Source: Lepturacanthus savala
Lineage: Eukaryota > Chordata > Actinopteri > Scombriformes > Trichiuridae
DNA length: 64,000 nt
Direction of reading: 5' to 3'
Assembly (NCBI GenBank): GCA_030544235.1
Contig: CM060484.1
Location: 20,146,031-20,210,030, forward strand
Shown here: positions 46,701-59,045 of the stretch, piece by piece
Numbering within the stretch: position 1 is the first letter of the stretch
Layout of the letters: every line of letters begins with the position of its first letter
Translations under genes and position numbers: made by a program
The notes under the pieces: model-generated
The model's input: the letters and a program-made list of their open reading frames with translations, nothing else
Told to the model about the DNA's origin: nothing
The model's database searches: none

Positions 46701-49700
46701 GGTCACTGACTGAATTTTGTGAAGCCCAGTGAGGCAACTGTGTTGTGATGTTGGGCTATAAATAAAATTGAATGGAAATTGAATTGAATAAAGTCACCCA
46801 AGAACAATGGTAAAGACTTGTGGAGAGCATGTCAAGATGCATGAAAGCTGTGATTAAAAATAAGGTTATTGCACCAGATAGTGATTTCTGAGCTCTTCTT
46901 AAGTCTAAACATTAGTATTAGTAAAACAAATCTGATTTTGTTTCTTTGCATTGTTTGAGGTCTGAAAAGAATCTTTTTTTTTTCGTGACAAAAAGTCATT
47001 TATCTCCCAGCCTATACTGGGATATAAAGGTCCTTTCTACCTAAAAAATAATAAAAAATAAAAGGGACAATACAACACATAAACTGAAACAAAAAGTGAT
47101 TACATCTACTATGTTTATTTATCATATTATATCATATCAAATACTTTTACACTTTTACTTAAGTAAAAGCTTGAGTTGATACAGAAGTATTTTTAAACTC
47201 TAGTATCTATACTCGAGTAATGAATGTGAAGACTTTTGACACCTCTATCACCAGAGGTCATAGATGCAGATACGGAGGCTGATGAGGTGCAAAGAGGCTA
47301 TTTATAACCCAAACTAAAAGTCAGAGTAGAGATTTTGTCATGTCACGTCATACCCAACATGCTAAGGCGGCCGATTTTATCCATGAGGAGGGCAGAGACG
47401 ATGTTTCCCGGCAGCACAGCCAACGTCCCCAGGAAGTTGACGAAGTAGACCCAGTAGGCGCTGTAGTCATCGTCAAACGTCATCTGACAGCCCGTCTTGT
47501 TGTGGTGGAAGGAGCTGTTGATCACCCTCGAATTCGTCAGCTTGGCATCGTCAATGTCTGTGAATGTGAGAGACGAGAAAGAAATGTTGTTTCTAAGTAA
47601 TGCGTGATGATGAGTTTTAAACTGGTCTCAGTCTGTGAATTAAAATCATTCCTACAACTCAACTGATGTGTCTTCTGCTAATGTTTTGGGGTTTAATTAA
47701 ATCTGGAAGTGTTCATCATGTTCATTTTTTATGGTGTTTAATTTGGTTTAATTCATTTTTAGTGACTGTTTAAGACTCCTCTTAGGTTGTTTTACCAACC
47801 TGGTATAGCAGGTAAATGCCCCCAGGTAAATCGGTTTTGGTAATTTGCTTAACCCATTGACGCCTATGAGCCTTTAAGTGTATGATAGTCATTTCATACT
47901 TAAAATAAAAAATCGCAAATGACCCAGAAATAGGTCATTATATTTAGATTATTATGATTTTCAACCCTGACATGTATATATCTATTTAATCATTCAAGTC
48001 TCTAGAATAATCCCCCAAAAAAGAATTTTGTGCATAGGGTAAATAGTTTTTTGTTAATGGGCGTATTTGTGCAAGTGACAAAATTTAATTACCATTAAAA
48101 TGAAACTTTTTGCAAAGAAAAGAGTACTGATATAATTATATGTATGAAATATTTGAAAATAATATCTAGGCTTGAATGGGTTAATTACAATCTTCATTTC
48201 ATTTGAGGCACAGACTTCATTGATAAAGCCAAAGCATCAAATAAGGAACATATGATAAAAAATGTTGATATAGAGTTTAAATTAAGAACTCTAAAACCTT
48301 AAAGGTACAATGTGTTTTAGTTTCTGTCACCATCTAGTGGCGAAGTTGCAGATTGCAAAGAAAGATTATGAAGGTAGTCAAGTCTGTTGTGCTAGATGCT
48401 GCTAAATGTTACGCATAGGACTGTTAAGAACAAATAAATAAAATAAGTAAAATACAATTTTAAATAAATTAATCAATAGATGGAAATAAAATAGTATGAA
48501 ATATAATATCTTAAAAGCGCCAGTGTAAGTTTTAGATTACTGTATGTATTATTCCAGGTTGTAGCTGCGCAGTAAAAAAAAAAACAGGATTTTCCAGGCT
48601 GTGGTTTAACAGCATTGTTCTCGTTCCCTAAATAGAAACATGTAATAATAAACCTCACCTCTGCTTTCTCTCCCCCCCCCCTTCCTCTTTCTATCTCTCC
48701 TTGTGGGCAGAGACTTCATTTCCCATGGGGCATTGCAGCAACCTGCCATCACTGTTTCCAGGTTCAGCGTTTTCCTGAGCGCTGGAGGGAACCAGTTTTC
48801 CACCCTGTTCTCCCACAAGATCTGAATCAGCTGCACTTCTCACAGCATTTAAAATTCCTGCTTTGCTCCATGCTGGTTTCTGTCAGCACTGAAACTACCT
48901 GCTTGCACTTTTTTAATAGCACAGGCTGGATTTATTTAGATGTTTTGGACGCTGGTGCAGACGTCTCGGTCCAGTTCAGCCTTCACTTTGGATCATTCTC
49001 TGCCTGGAGAATCATCACATACAACAGAATCACTCCAGGAGTCTTTGTGCGGTTACAAATGGCCTTTTTCACTTCTCTTCAGAGCCGCGTGGTTCAGCTT
49101 CTTTGTTAACTACAGTTCAGAGAGGCAATCTGTGCCGGGAACAGAGAGGTGAGGGAGTAATTTAGTGGTAAAAAGCAAAGCCATAAATGCTCAAACCCAT
49201 TCTTTTCTCTCTGAGCCTGGACGTTAGATCCAATGAAGTGTCAGAAGGAGACAGAGAGACTGGGCGGGAGGATAATAGGCTTTTCTAGGGTGGAAGGAAA
49301 CACGTTAGTATTGAAACCTCACAGGAGCCAAGAGCTCCTTAACTCACCTGTGTTGTAAAAGAAGGAGTCTTCAATGGTGCAGTTTTTGAAGTAGGATCCT
49401 AGTGAGGAGACGTCCTCAAAATAACAGTTGATGAAAGAGGAGTCAATGAATGTGACGGCCTTGAACTTCATACTGATGAACCTGCAGGGGGAGAGAGAGA
49501 GAGAGAGAGAGGGAGAGAGAGGGAGAAAGAGAGGGAGAGGCAACGGATTAAAGTGAGGAACATCCAACAATCCAAGCCATTAAATGCAGGATTAACAGGG
49601 ATTCTGTTGTATTTGTAACAACAAAGGTGTTAAATTGAACTGAATAGTTTCCTTTGAAAAGATGTAAAGGTTTTGATGTATTCACTGTACAGTGCCTGTT

Positions 49701-52700
49701 GCACATTATACACAATATATATGATATTATATAGCCTATATAATATTTATTATATAAGTTATTATAGATTCAAGTATCGAACAGTATATACAGAAAAATC
49801 TGTAAAGTGAATTAGTTTGTTCCAACTCAACCGGCTCAAGTAATAACAGCATGAAAACGAAACAATAAAGGATAATAACTTATATATCTACAGAATATCC
49901 AGTTACTGTTACTTTTACTTCAGTAAAAGATATGAGTGATTCTTCCCCTAAAGAAAGCAGCTGTTTTCTTTAGCATCAGTCTGTTATTGATCTGGTGCTG
50001 TGAACAGTATCATGGTTTTGGTCTTGACTCGAGATCTTAATAAAGGTGCATGCTGGTCTGCAGTGAGGCTGAAGGGTGTGTGTGTGTTTGAGAGACAGAG
50101 AGAAAGAGGGAAAACAGAGCGATAAGCCTTTTAATTTCCTGGTGGCGGTGGAGATAAAGCAGCAGGTTTAGCATTACAGGCAGCGCTGTGATGACGTATC
50201 CTTCTGCCTTCAACAAACAGATCTGACCACAGACTCCTGCACCAGGAGAAGCTCTCAGGTGTGAATCTCAGTGTGTTTCATTATCATTTCTTATTCATTA
50301 ATCCCTTTGTCTGGGAGCGAGCCGCAGGGTTGCTTTTACCTGTCGTTGAGAAACACTCCGTTCCTGTGGATCTGGTTCTCCAGAGTGAAGTTGAAGCTGA
50401 AGTCTTCGATGCGTTCGTTGGTGTGAATCTTCACTCTGGAGGCGTACTCGTCGGCCTGGAGGTGCTTGATGACGTCTGGGAACCACACAGACAGCCCATA
50501 ATACCTGCAGACACACAGCAGCTCTGACGATGAGCAGGTCTGAACGTGGAAGAAGCAGATGTTAGACGACAGAAGGCTGAGGTGGATTATTCTGTTTGTG
50601 TGAAATGCTACACCTGTTGTTACTGTTTGTTTTATTAATGCATTTATTTACTATTTATAATGACATGATTTCATGTCAGTGACAAATTATTGGATTATAC
50701 TCAGAAAACAGGAACAGAGACATCATGACACATGAAACAAATTGAGAGAAATTAATATACTCAATATACATTACCGTTCAAACATGATAAACATAAGACA
50801 TTAATAACATAAATAACCTAACCAAAGAGCAAATCATGTTCATGTAAAAGAGGAAATGGATGAACAAGGGAAAAATTTTCACAATAAAGGGTCAATCACA
50901 TCTCTTAAGAGCTCACGGGAAACATGTGGTGACTTAATCAGCAAAGAGTTTGCGTTTAGCCTTTTAGGTAGAGTCCCATTTCATTTGTGTTGAACATTCA
51001 CTCACTGCCAAAAAGATGCAAAGTGATGCAGATGGTGATATAACATGCTGCAACTATGTAATAGGTACTATTAGTAACTGTCTTCTTCAGTCCTAAACAC
51101 AGTATTATATCAGTGTCCCAGATCACAGTGGACCAGGAATGAAACAGGACAAAGTGAGCTGGAGAGAATATTCACAGGTTGGAATGAGTAAGGTGACCAA
51201 ACCTTGTTGTTTCCTGTGGTCTTTTCCACACACCCAAAAAGTACAGATTCCAGAAAATGCAGCCAAATTAGTCACTTCAAATGGTAAAGTGTGCAAAAGT
51301 CTTTTGTCTTTGTTTTGTCTGACTTTGTTCACGTAGAAGCTGCAGTCTGTTTTATACCCGAGTATCACTAGCGTTTCACTGTATTTTTCATTATCTTACA
51401 GTAATTAACACTGATAATGAAACAGCTACATGTGTGTGACTGTAAATGTCTGTATGTGTGTGTTGATGATAAAAATGGAACAGCGGATCTGGGAAATGAC
51501 ACATCTGCTGCTGGTGTAATTGACAACAGAGTGAGTCAGTGTCAGAGCTGCTTTATTCTCATTCCTGAGCTGAGACCACAAATAAAATAAAAAAAAAGAA
51601 AGAAAGAAAATGAAACCGGACACATTTCAGTTCAGGGTAAGAAATAAAGAAGATGCAACAAAAAGCAACTTAACAAACTCGTAAAACAAGAGACGACAAA
51701 TCAAGATAAGACAATATAAGTCTGAAACAAAGAGACAGTAAATGAAACTAGAATAAAATCGATTGTTTCTCCTCAGAGCAAACACAGCAGTGTTAGGAAA
51801 CGATTCTGGAAACAACAACATCAGCGAGAGGTGAGTTTATTACGGGTTACACAAGGAATGTCTGACTCATTCTACTGAAAACATGTTGACCCCATCACAA
51901 CATGTCATGACTCTACACTGTGACCTCTGACCTTTTCAACACCATCTGTTTCTCTCCCACCAACAACCTATAGTCCATATCAAACTCTGAAGTCTATGAT
52001 TTTCCAGGCTTCTGTCGTCTCAGTGACAGTTTTGTCCTCAGCTGAAAATGAATCATTGAAGCAGCAGAGGAAGTGGCACCTTGCTCTAATAGCTTTTCTC
52101 TTTCCAATCTGACCTGTTAGGATTCATCATCAGCATTTAGACCAGAGAGCATCTGCCCCAGCGCTAAGTATTTCATTAAAACTCTCTTATTAAACTGGAA
52201 AGTAGTGGTGACTCAGCTGAGTATCAATGAGGGTGATGAAGCGTTGTTTAACATGAAATAATATGAGATCATAGAGAAAGCTGCAGGACACCTCAGAGAA
52301 TAAAGTTTTACCCAAAAGAAAGAGTGAACCAGACCGCAGCCAGTTTCATGGTGTTGTCTTTCACTGGGTAGTTAAAGCATCTCATGAAAGTCGACCAGAT
52401 CTGTTCAAAAGAAAGGGAAATATTTCAATGAATATCTTTAAAAAAAATAATAAATTAAGAAGAAAGAGAAGGAGCAGAAACTCACCCCCCTGAACTCAGC
52501 CTTGATCTTGAACAGGACCTTGAGCGCCGGGTTCGCTGACTCATTCTGCATCTCCACCAGCTCGTCCAGCTGCTTGGGGATCTTGATCCGGTTCACCTGC
52601 AGGGGGCGACACTGATCTGTCAACCAGCTGTTCAGCAGCGGCAGCAGGGGAGGAGGCAAGGATGGAGGGGAGGAAGGAGACGAGGAAGGAGATGATAAAG

Positions 52701-54155
52701 GAGACGAAGAAGGAGACGAGGACTCACGGTGAAGACGCGTTCAGGTTCTCCCCTGGCTCGCATGTTGGTGTCGTGGATGTGTTTCAGCACCATCCAGGCT
52801 TCATCGTGTTTCCCCACCTACACAACAGTTCAGATTTAAGAAAACACACCCCAGATCTTGGATTTCTTTTCTTCTTTTTTCTTTTCTTTTCTTGGAACTT
52901 CTTTTTTTTTATTTATTTTTTTTTACTGTAGAGGAAAAGATGAGGAAAACAATACAAGGAAAAGAAAACAAATAAATACAAGAGTAATTCATACATACTC
53001 TATGAATTCTACATTAAATGTCATAAAATAACTCCACTGTGCCAAACACACCACATGGTTAGTAGATTCACCTGTGACCGCTGATCACACATATTGATAC
53101 GCTGTCCAACACTATGCAGCCGTTTATGTTGGAAGATACAAATATTTACTGTATATGTATATATGATATTTTTCTTTCATAAATGTGGGGATGCAATTGC
53201 AATAAAAAAGTGAAACTAATCTGGTTTAGTCTGGTGTAGTCTAGTCTGGACTGGTTCTAGAGTCACACCTGGTTCAGCTTCTATATTTCTGACCATATTT
53301 GACTGTTTCCACAAAGGTTCTCATATCTCATCTCAGTACAATTTTGAGGCACTTGTACTTTACAGGTATCCTAAATCTGCTGCTTTTTGTTCCTATTCCT
53401 CTCCAGAGAGAAAACATTTAACCTCCTACGTTACATTTATCTGACAGCTTTGGTCTCTTTTCAGATTCGCATACATTAGTCTGAGAATTACACTGCAATA
53501 TTTAAAGCAGCGGCTTCCAAACCTCACATGAAATCAGTGAGTAGTTGTTTCTCCTCGTCATATTTAAGTCGTCTGTGGGTTGTTAGCTTCTCTAAAGCTA
53601 GTTTTAAATACATAAAAACAGAAACAAAACAATGAGAGAAAAGCTCTTCAAAAAGAATCCAAATTATTTCCTACAAATAATGTAACAAACCCTCAGATTT
53701 ATATTGTTCATATATAAGTTCATATAACGACAATAAATAGCTGTTCATACATTGACTCATCAGTATCAATAATGTATTTTATACAATCAACCTCATTTTC
53801 TGCAAAACAATCACTTCTACTTTAAATAGATTTACATGGAAATACTTCTGTATATTTACTTAATTAAATGTGTTTAACTGCAGGACTTTTACTTGTAATG
53901 GAGTATTTTTACATTGTGGTATTTCTACTTTTCCTAAAAGAGGAACTCAATGCTTCTTGCTCCACTGGATAATATCAAGATGGTAATAATTCTCTCTCTC
54001 TCTCTCTCACCTCCAGGAAGAATCGGGGGCTTTCAGGCATAAAAGTGAGAGCTACGACTGCAGAGACACACGGCAGCGCACACACCACCACGAACACTCT
54101 CCAGCTGTGGAACTGGTAGGCTGAACCCATGCTGAAACTCCAGCCTGCATGAAGA

Positions 54156-54250
<95 letters not shown>

Positions 54251-55220
54251 TACACACACACACACACCATCAGGCCAGAGTTAAAAAAAAAAAAAACAGA
54301 GAAGATCACAGAATCACGGATGGTGCTCTCTTCTCTCCTTTCATTTTGTTTTTCCCTCTAGGTTGAATACGTTTAATGCAGTTTGAAGTTTGAATCTTTC
54401 AGTACCACAGTGAGACATGAAGGATCTTTTTCATGTCAAAAGATCGAGAAACAGCCACAAAATGCATGTTTTCCTTGCCAGAATTTAAAATTCATGTGAT
54501 CAATCTTTAATTTATCACCAAACCTGAAAGATATGAGCCACGTTTGTTTTTTCATGAATTTTCTCTTAATTTTTTTCTTATGCATTTTAAAAATTAATTA
54601 GAAATATTCAGAATAAACACACAAAAAATTTTATCTTAATTAACATTTCAACTTTATTATGTATTCTATTTATGAATGTAGGTTGACAAAAATACCTGTT
54701 TTTACACTTTAAATGGCAGCAGTCTTACTTTACTGACTCCAAATACTGTGTGGAAACAATGTAATATAATAATATAATATAGAATGTTGTTCAGAGTTTT
54801 TCAATCAATACTAGATAATTATTAATGTGTCTAATGTCTCTGAAGATGTATAAAAAGCAGGATTAAGTTGTTAGTTGACCAGTTGTAATAGGAGCAACAG
54901 CATCCTTCATCTAGGCTGCATTGCTTCCTGCTGTATAAAAGACCATTAAAAAAGGCATAAAACCTGAAATGTGATTCCTCAAAAAATGGTACGAGTGGCT
55001 CCCAGCAAAACTCCAGAACCTTCTATTATTCTGCGATTTTATCGTTAAGTCTGTGGAAATGATGAAGTGGACTGTCGGTAAAAGTCACTGCACAGTGATC
55101 CTCACGAGTCTGGAATAACACTGAAACTGATTCAGACATGTCTGCACCAGAGAACCAGTATCCAGGAATTATGATGCACAAAAACGTGTGTGTGTGAGCA
55201 TGTGTGTGTGTGTGTGTGAG

Positions 55221-55271
<51 letters not shown>

Positions 55272-55569
55272 CCTGTGGAGCTGCTCCAGCCTGTACCAGT
55301 ACAAACCTCATTAAGGGGATTAGAGCTATAATGGACTGGAGGGGATGGCTGACTGATTCAGATACTCAACAAGATTTATGTCCCGACTCTACAGTAAGTG
55401 AACACAACTAAGACACACACACATACACGTGTGCACAAGCACGTACACACACATACACACACGCATACATATATACACACACACACATACACTGTCCTTG
55501 GCCATTGTTTGGTGCCACTACACAAATTTGAAAGCATAGGCGTAGGCGTGCGCACACACACACACTTAC

Positions 55570-55645
<76 letters not shown>

Positions 55646-57256
55646 TTTATATAGACTGGGACATACACACACCACATGTAAATCTGCTTTAAGCAGGTCA
55701 CATTATCTTCTTTTTTCTTTTTCTTCTAATTTATCAAATTATTTTACTGTGTCACACTCTTAAGACTTTAAAATAGACAAAAAGCAAATACACACATAGA
55801 CAAACCTATAGACACACAGGGTGTATATACATATACATTGCAACATACACACATATACATCAAACACACCACATATACTGTAAATCTGCTCTAAACAGGT
55901 CACATTATCTTCATTTCTTCTAATTTGCCCAAATATTTTCCTGTATCACACTCTTAAGAACTTAAAATAGACAATATTGGACACACACACAAACACACAC
56001 ATATCTGGCCTTCGTTCAGCAGTCAATGTAAAGAGCACTGCGGCGGAACCTATTACCCACACACCACTGCATCTTAGAGGAAAAAAATGTGTTAAAATAC
56101 TGACGTCTAATCAATTGACCTCAATTATGAGCCTCAGCCGCCACTTTCTCTCTCACTCTCTAACTCACTCACTCATAAAGTTTGTGAGGCCAGACAGAGC
56201 TTTAAGACGGGAACTTACATCTTTACTGTATTAATCCAGTTAGCAAGAGTAAAAGTACTCTGTTACATTGCACCTCTGTATTATTGTTAGCGGCCGAGTC
56301 GCTACCAATGAAAGTGGGGGTGAAATGATTCAGCCGGATTTTATTGTGAAGCAGCCACAGGAAACAGAAAGAATTTGTCACAGCACTAACAGCAACTGTT
56401 CATCAAAAATATGACGTTTTCTGCATTTGATCGTCTCACAGTGGATCAGCGGCTGTAAATGTTGCTGCAGGAAGTGGATGGAAGACGAAGGAGCCGTTAG
56501 ATGAACCCCACGCTTGTTACTCTGTGAAAGCTGCAGTTTTGTGGTACGAAGCATGAAATCGGGTCACAGCTGCTCATGGCCTGATGAAAAAAAAAAGAAA
56601 CTATTGACTCACTACTTTATTAAAGAAAACATGGGTTTGTTTGGCTGCAGACTGTAAAGAGATGTACCAGCTGCTTTTGTGTCTGGTTTTTATGTATTTG
56701 TCCATAAAACCCCCAGAGGAAGAAACTGCAGATTTGTTCAGATGTTTTTTTTTTTCTGTCCTCTGACTCAGACTGAAGATGTGAAAATGCAAATCAATTA
56801 TAACAGTGATCCTGTTCGAGCTTGTAAACATTTTCTTTATATTCTATTCAGAATAGAGCTTAAATGTATTGTTTTCCATGGATTTTTTCTTTAAATGTGA
56901 TATTTTGTGTTGTTCTTTGGACAGAAGTTTCTTCCTAAACCTGGTGTCCAAACATTATTAGTGGAGGAAAGAAACTAAACACATTTATTCAAGTACTGTG
57001 CTTAAGTACAATTTTTAAAAATTTAAGATACTTTACTGTACTTGACTATTTATATGTGATGCTACTTTATGCTTCTGAAGCTTTAGATACTTAAAGTTGC
57101 AGATTTGACTCAGTGATAATAAAAGAACATTTAAAATTCTAAAACAGTAAATTCAACCTTTCACTCTTTACGTCTTACTGAGTGTAGTCGGGAGGCTGGA
57201 ATTAATGTAAGAAATTAAACTCAGGTACAGCTAAATTTATCAGATGGACATACACA

Positions 57257-57336
<80 letters not shown>

Positions 57337-59045
57337 ACATTTTAAATGATTCCAAAAAAACAACCTTGGTACTTTTGACCCAAAGTAGTCTGTGATGAAC
57401 AGTGGACTATGTCCCATCTGATTATTTCTTATAGTCAAAATAATCCAGAAATTGTGCTTTTTTAAAAACTTGAATTCAAGATGTGTAAATTCAGATCAAT
57501 GAGACATACAGGCCATACATAACAAATAGAAGTTCAAAAATTGTAATTTTGAAAAGTAGTCATATTGACAAAAAAAATCTAATGCAACAAGATGTGATAA
57601 TATATGTGTTATTACAGTTTTTATGATGAATCCTAAAGGAACACCTAATTAATTAACAGGAAACAAATATAACTCTTAATACTACTCATGTAGAATTTTT
57701 GAAGCACAATGTTTGCTTGTAATGAGTATTTGACATTGTTATATTAGTAGTTAAGTAAAGGATCTGATTACTTCTTCCATCACTACACATTATAGAGTCT
57801 TTGTTCCCTCAGAATCCAACAGTAAATTTTATTATGTGGTCAATGTATCCCTGAAAATGGCAGAAAGCTCTTCCACTCCTCCTCTTCTCCTGTGTCTCTT
57901 CCTCTTTGTTTTCTCTCTCCGCCTCCTTCAGTCTGCTGTTCCTTCACCTTTTGATTATCCCTGACACAGGCCACATAAATCAAGTGGCCTCTCTCCACCT
58001 CTCCTTCCCCCTCTTGTCCTCCTAATCTCGTTCTCTGCTCCTCTTTCTCCGTCCACATACCCGCTGCAGCAGATTGATTTCATTTCACCCCTTTTTGTCT
58101 CCTCCTGTGACGCCCTCTCTCTGTTTTCCTGCTGCTCCTCCTCGCTACGTGTTATGAGATGTGTTGCATCAACCAGCTTTTTATGCTTTTTCATCATCTG
58201 TTTTTTTTTTCCACTGCCTCCAACACCATCATGTTAGAATTCACCAAATGAGAATAGATATTAATCATGATTTGCTGTGGATGCAAATTATAAAACATCA
58301 CAGTAAATTTGATGATGATTCATTCTGCTTTTCTGTTTCAGCTGAAGAAGAAGAAGAAGAAGAAGAAGAAATGTATTTTTTCTAGGTACCCAAAGTCACT
58401 TCAGTTCCACATAATAATAATAATAAAAATCATTAATAAGAATAAAACATGCAGTGAAACATAGGAAGGTTGTGGTTTTCTATCATGTTGCTTCATATTT
58501 GCAGCAGGAAGCTGAATCAAGAGCAGAAACTCATTCTGCTGAGTGAAACTTTATCTGCTTTTCTATCTGCAGTTAATGTTTAAACCAGTGATGCGGGTGA
58601 TTTGAGTTTGTAATTTAACTTTCCACTGTGGAATTTAAGCTTCCACAGTTTGTATAGTGAACAGTTTACAGAGTGATTAAATGTTTGTCCCAATAAATCC
58701 TGCTACTACTGACAGGTCTCCCGTTCATCCGCTTGCCTTTGTTTTCATCACTGCTGCTGAATGTCCAGAACGTCCAACTCAATGATCCTCATAAGGAGGA
58801 CGGAACGCTGATCAGCAAAAAAGTCACAAATGACTGAAAAGTGCTGCGCTGCGGTTGTTCTGACTCGTCCATCAGATCAGAAGCGTCACTCACCGTAATG
58901 CGGGATGATGGCCCAGGCCATGGCGGAGGCATAAATCCCTCCGATCATCCAGAACATGCAGAGCCAGCTCAGATGTTCTCCTCTCTTCTCCCGAGCCAAC
59001 ACCTCCGCAAAGTAGGAGAACACGATCGGCACCGCTCCGCCGATC
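43519..59045 (-). CDS. sv2c: Synaptic vesicle glycoprotein 2C, ten 3' coding exons (5' partial)
   Basis: SV2 proteins are twelve-helix major-facilitator-family glycoproteins of synaptic and endocrine vesicles that modulate calcium-triggered release and synaptotagmin handling. Ten exons add up to 1,423 coding bases, 473 complete residues plus stop, covering about two thirds of the roughly 727-residue family length. All junctions keep frame with GT/AG sites. The order is: the helix 4-5 region (REKRGEHLSWLCMFW), a PESPRF sugar-transporter-type motif, a cytosolic loop, helix 7, the large glycosylated luminal loop with pentapeptide-like Phe repeats, then helices 8-12 ending RLPDTRANVLM. SV2C is preferred over SV2A/B because of HDTNMRARG, KIPKQLDEL, MRCFNYPV and TGCQMTFDDDYSAYW, which I recall as SV2C-like. 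The N-terminal exons lie beyond 64000; none is visible in 59046-64000. Confidence 0.9.
45733..45892 (-). CDS. sv2c: sv2c exon (helices 9-10)
   Basis: Acceptor CTGCAG at 45893 and donor AG|GTGAGC. Encodes GSMVLSGISCFFLWFGTSES, MMIFMLCLYNGLSISAWNSL and DVVTTELYPTDR. Starts in phase 1 and ends in phase 2. Confidence 0.9.
46475..46793 (+). repeat. Non-LTR retrotransposon 3' tail or SINE ending in ATTGAA repeats
   Basis: Contains GGTTCTCCCTGAGGTTTCTC, TTTTTCCTTGCC and a terminal ATAAATAAAATTGAATGG then ATTGAATTGAA. This is a tail type shared by L2/CR1-like LINEs and their SINEs in fish (recognised from memory). It interrupts an older repeat that reads through without it at about 12493-12760. Confidence 0.65.
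47354..47557 (-). CDS. sv2c: sv2c exon (end of luminal loop, helix 8)
   Basis: Acceptor TTCACAG at 47558, donor G|GTATGA. Encodes DIDDAKLTNSRVINSSFHHN, KTGCQMTFDDDYSAYWVYFV and NFLGTLAVLPGNIVSALLMD, then KIGRLSML. Sequons NSS and NKT fit the glycosylated luminal side. The DKIGR stretch is the MFS loop 8-9 motif. Confidence 0.92.
47849..48184. repeat. MITE with TTAACCC termini, copy 2
   Basis: Starts TTAACCCATTGACGCCTA and ends TAGGCTTGAATGGGTTAA. Interior collinear with 4357-4830 but about 140 bases shorter. It lies in an sv2c intron. Confidence 0.75.
49348..49481 (-). CDS. sv2c: sv2c exon (luminal pentapeptide-like repeats)
   Basis: Acceptor CCCTGCAG at 49482 preceded by a CT-repeat pyrimidine tract; donor G|GTGAGT. 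Encodes FISMKFKAVTFIDSSFINCY and FEDVSSLGSYFKNCTIEDSF then FYNT. A Phe-spaced repeat pattern typical of the SV2 luminal beta-helix, with sequon NCT. Confidence 0.92.
49491..49541. repeat. (GA)n tract forming the pyrimidine tract of an sv2c acceptor
   Basis: GA units with GGGAGA interruptions; on the coding strand it is CT-rich and ends about 9 bases before the acceptor of the exon at 49481. Confidence 0.85.
50340..50504 (-). CDS. sv2c: sv2c exon (helix 7 end, start of luminal loop)
   Basis: Acceptor TCTGCAG at 50505, donor AG|GTAAAA. Encodes YYGLSVWFPDVIKHLQADEY, ASRVKIHTNERIEDFSFNFT and LENQIHRNGVFLND. The WFPDVIK motif and NFT sequon are characteristic of SV2. Confidence 0.92.
52312..52400 (-). 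CDS. sv2c: sv2c exon (helix 7)
   Basis: Acceptor TTGAACAG at 52401, donor GG|GTAAAA. Encodes IWSTFMRCFNYPVKDNTMKL and AAVWFTLSF. It is separated from the next upstream exon by only 85 bases. Confidence 0.9.
52486..52596 (-). CDS. sv2c: sv2c exon (cytosolic loop)
   Basis: 37 codons, phase 0 at both ends: acceptor CCTGCAG at 52597, donor GGG|GTGAG. Encodes VNRIKIPKQLDELVEMQNES and ANPALKVLFKIKAEFRG, part of the large loop between helices 6 and 7. Confidence 0.88.
52728..52817 (-). CDS. sv2c: sv2c exon (cytosolic loop)
   Basis: 30 codons, phase 0 at both ends: acceptor TGTGTAG at 52818, donor ACC|GTGAGT. Encodes VGKHDEAWMVLKHIHDTNMR and ARGEPERVFT. Confidence 0.9.
52929..54010 (-). other. sv2c intron with degraded AAGTACT-type repeat
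   Basis: From about 53340 to 53970 the sequence carries GCACTTGTACTTTACAGGTA and GGACTTTTACTTGTAATGGA words found in similar blocks at about 56955-57790 and 12403-12480, suggesting one dispersed family. No exon is seen. Confidence 0.45.
54011..54144 (-). CDS. sv2c: sv2c exon (helix 6, PESPRF motif)
   Basis: Acceptor ATGCAG at 54145, donor GAG|GTGAGA. Encodes WSFSMGSAYQFHSWRVFVVV, CALPCVSAVVALTFM and PESPRFFLE. A TG repeat about 110 bases long ends 14 bases upstream of this exon. Confidence 0.92.
54159..54268. repeat. (CA)n microsatellite next to an sv2c splice acceptor
   Basis: CA units, nearly pure to 54247 and interrupted to 54268. On the sv2c strand it is (TG)n ending 14 bases before the exon at 54144. 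Confidence 0.95.
55186..55270. repeat. (TG)n microsatellite
   Basis: TG units with two AGCA interruptions. Confidence 0.93.
55571..55643. repeat. (CA)n microsatellite
   Basis: Pure CA run of about 35 units; CA-rich degenerate sequence extends left to about 55415. Confidence 0.93.
55668..55976. repeat. Tandem duplication, two units of about 110 bases, offset about 198
   Basis: 55668-55778 and 55866-55976 share GTAAATCTGCT, CAGGTCACATTATCTTC and TCACACTCTTAAGA followed by TTAAAATAGACAA. Confidence 0.8.
57250..57334. repeat. (CA)n microsatellite
   Basis: About 40 CA units with two TA interruptions near the left edge. Confidence 0.94.
58343..58370. repeat. (GAA)n run
   Basis: Nine GAA/AAG triplets in an sv2c intron. 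Confidence 0.9.
58894..59045 (-). CDS. sv2c: sv2c exon (helices 4-5), most 5' exon in window
   Basis: Acceptor TTTGCAG at 59046, donor G|GTGAGT. Encodes IGGAVPIVFSYFAEVLAREK, RGEHLSWLCMFWMIGGIYAS and AMAWAIIPHY. It starts in phase 2, so an upstream exon ending in GG is required; it is not in the window. Confidence 0.92.

Larger units (their letters stand above)
54269..58893 (-). other. Large sv2c intron with microsatellites and repeats
   Basis: About 4.6 kb between the PESPRF exon and the helix 4-5 exon. Holds TG and CA runs at 55186-55270, 55571-55643 and 57250-57334, a tandem duplication at 55668-55976, an AAGTACT-type repeat at about 56955-57790 and a (GAA)n run at 58343-58370. Confidence 0.6.

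Noticed and set aside
48660..49150. Non-repetitive stretch with moderate GC and short open frames in an sv2c intron
   Set aside because: No splice-flanked frame resembles SV2 or another protein; the exons on either side join in phase without it.
53975..55763. Several open frames of Cys-Val or His-Thr repeats
   Set aside because: Translations of CA/TG microsatellites. The only coding part is the sv2c exon at 54011-54144.
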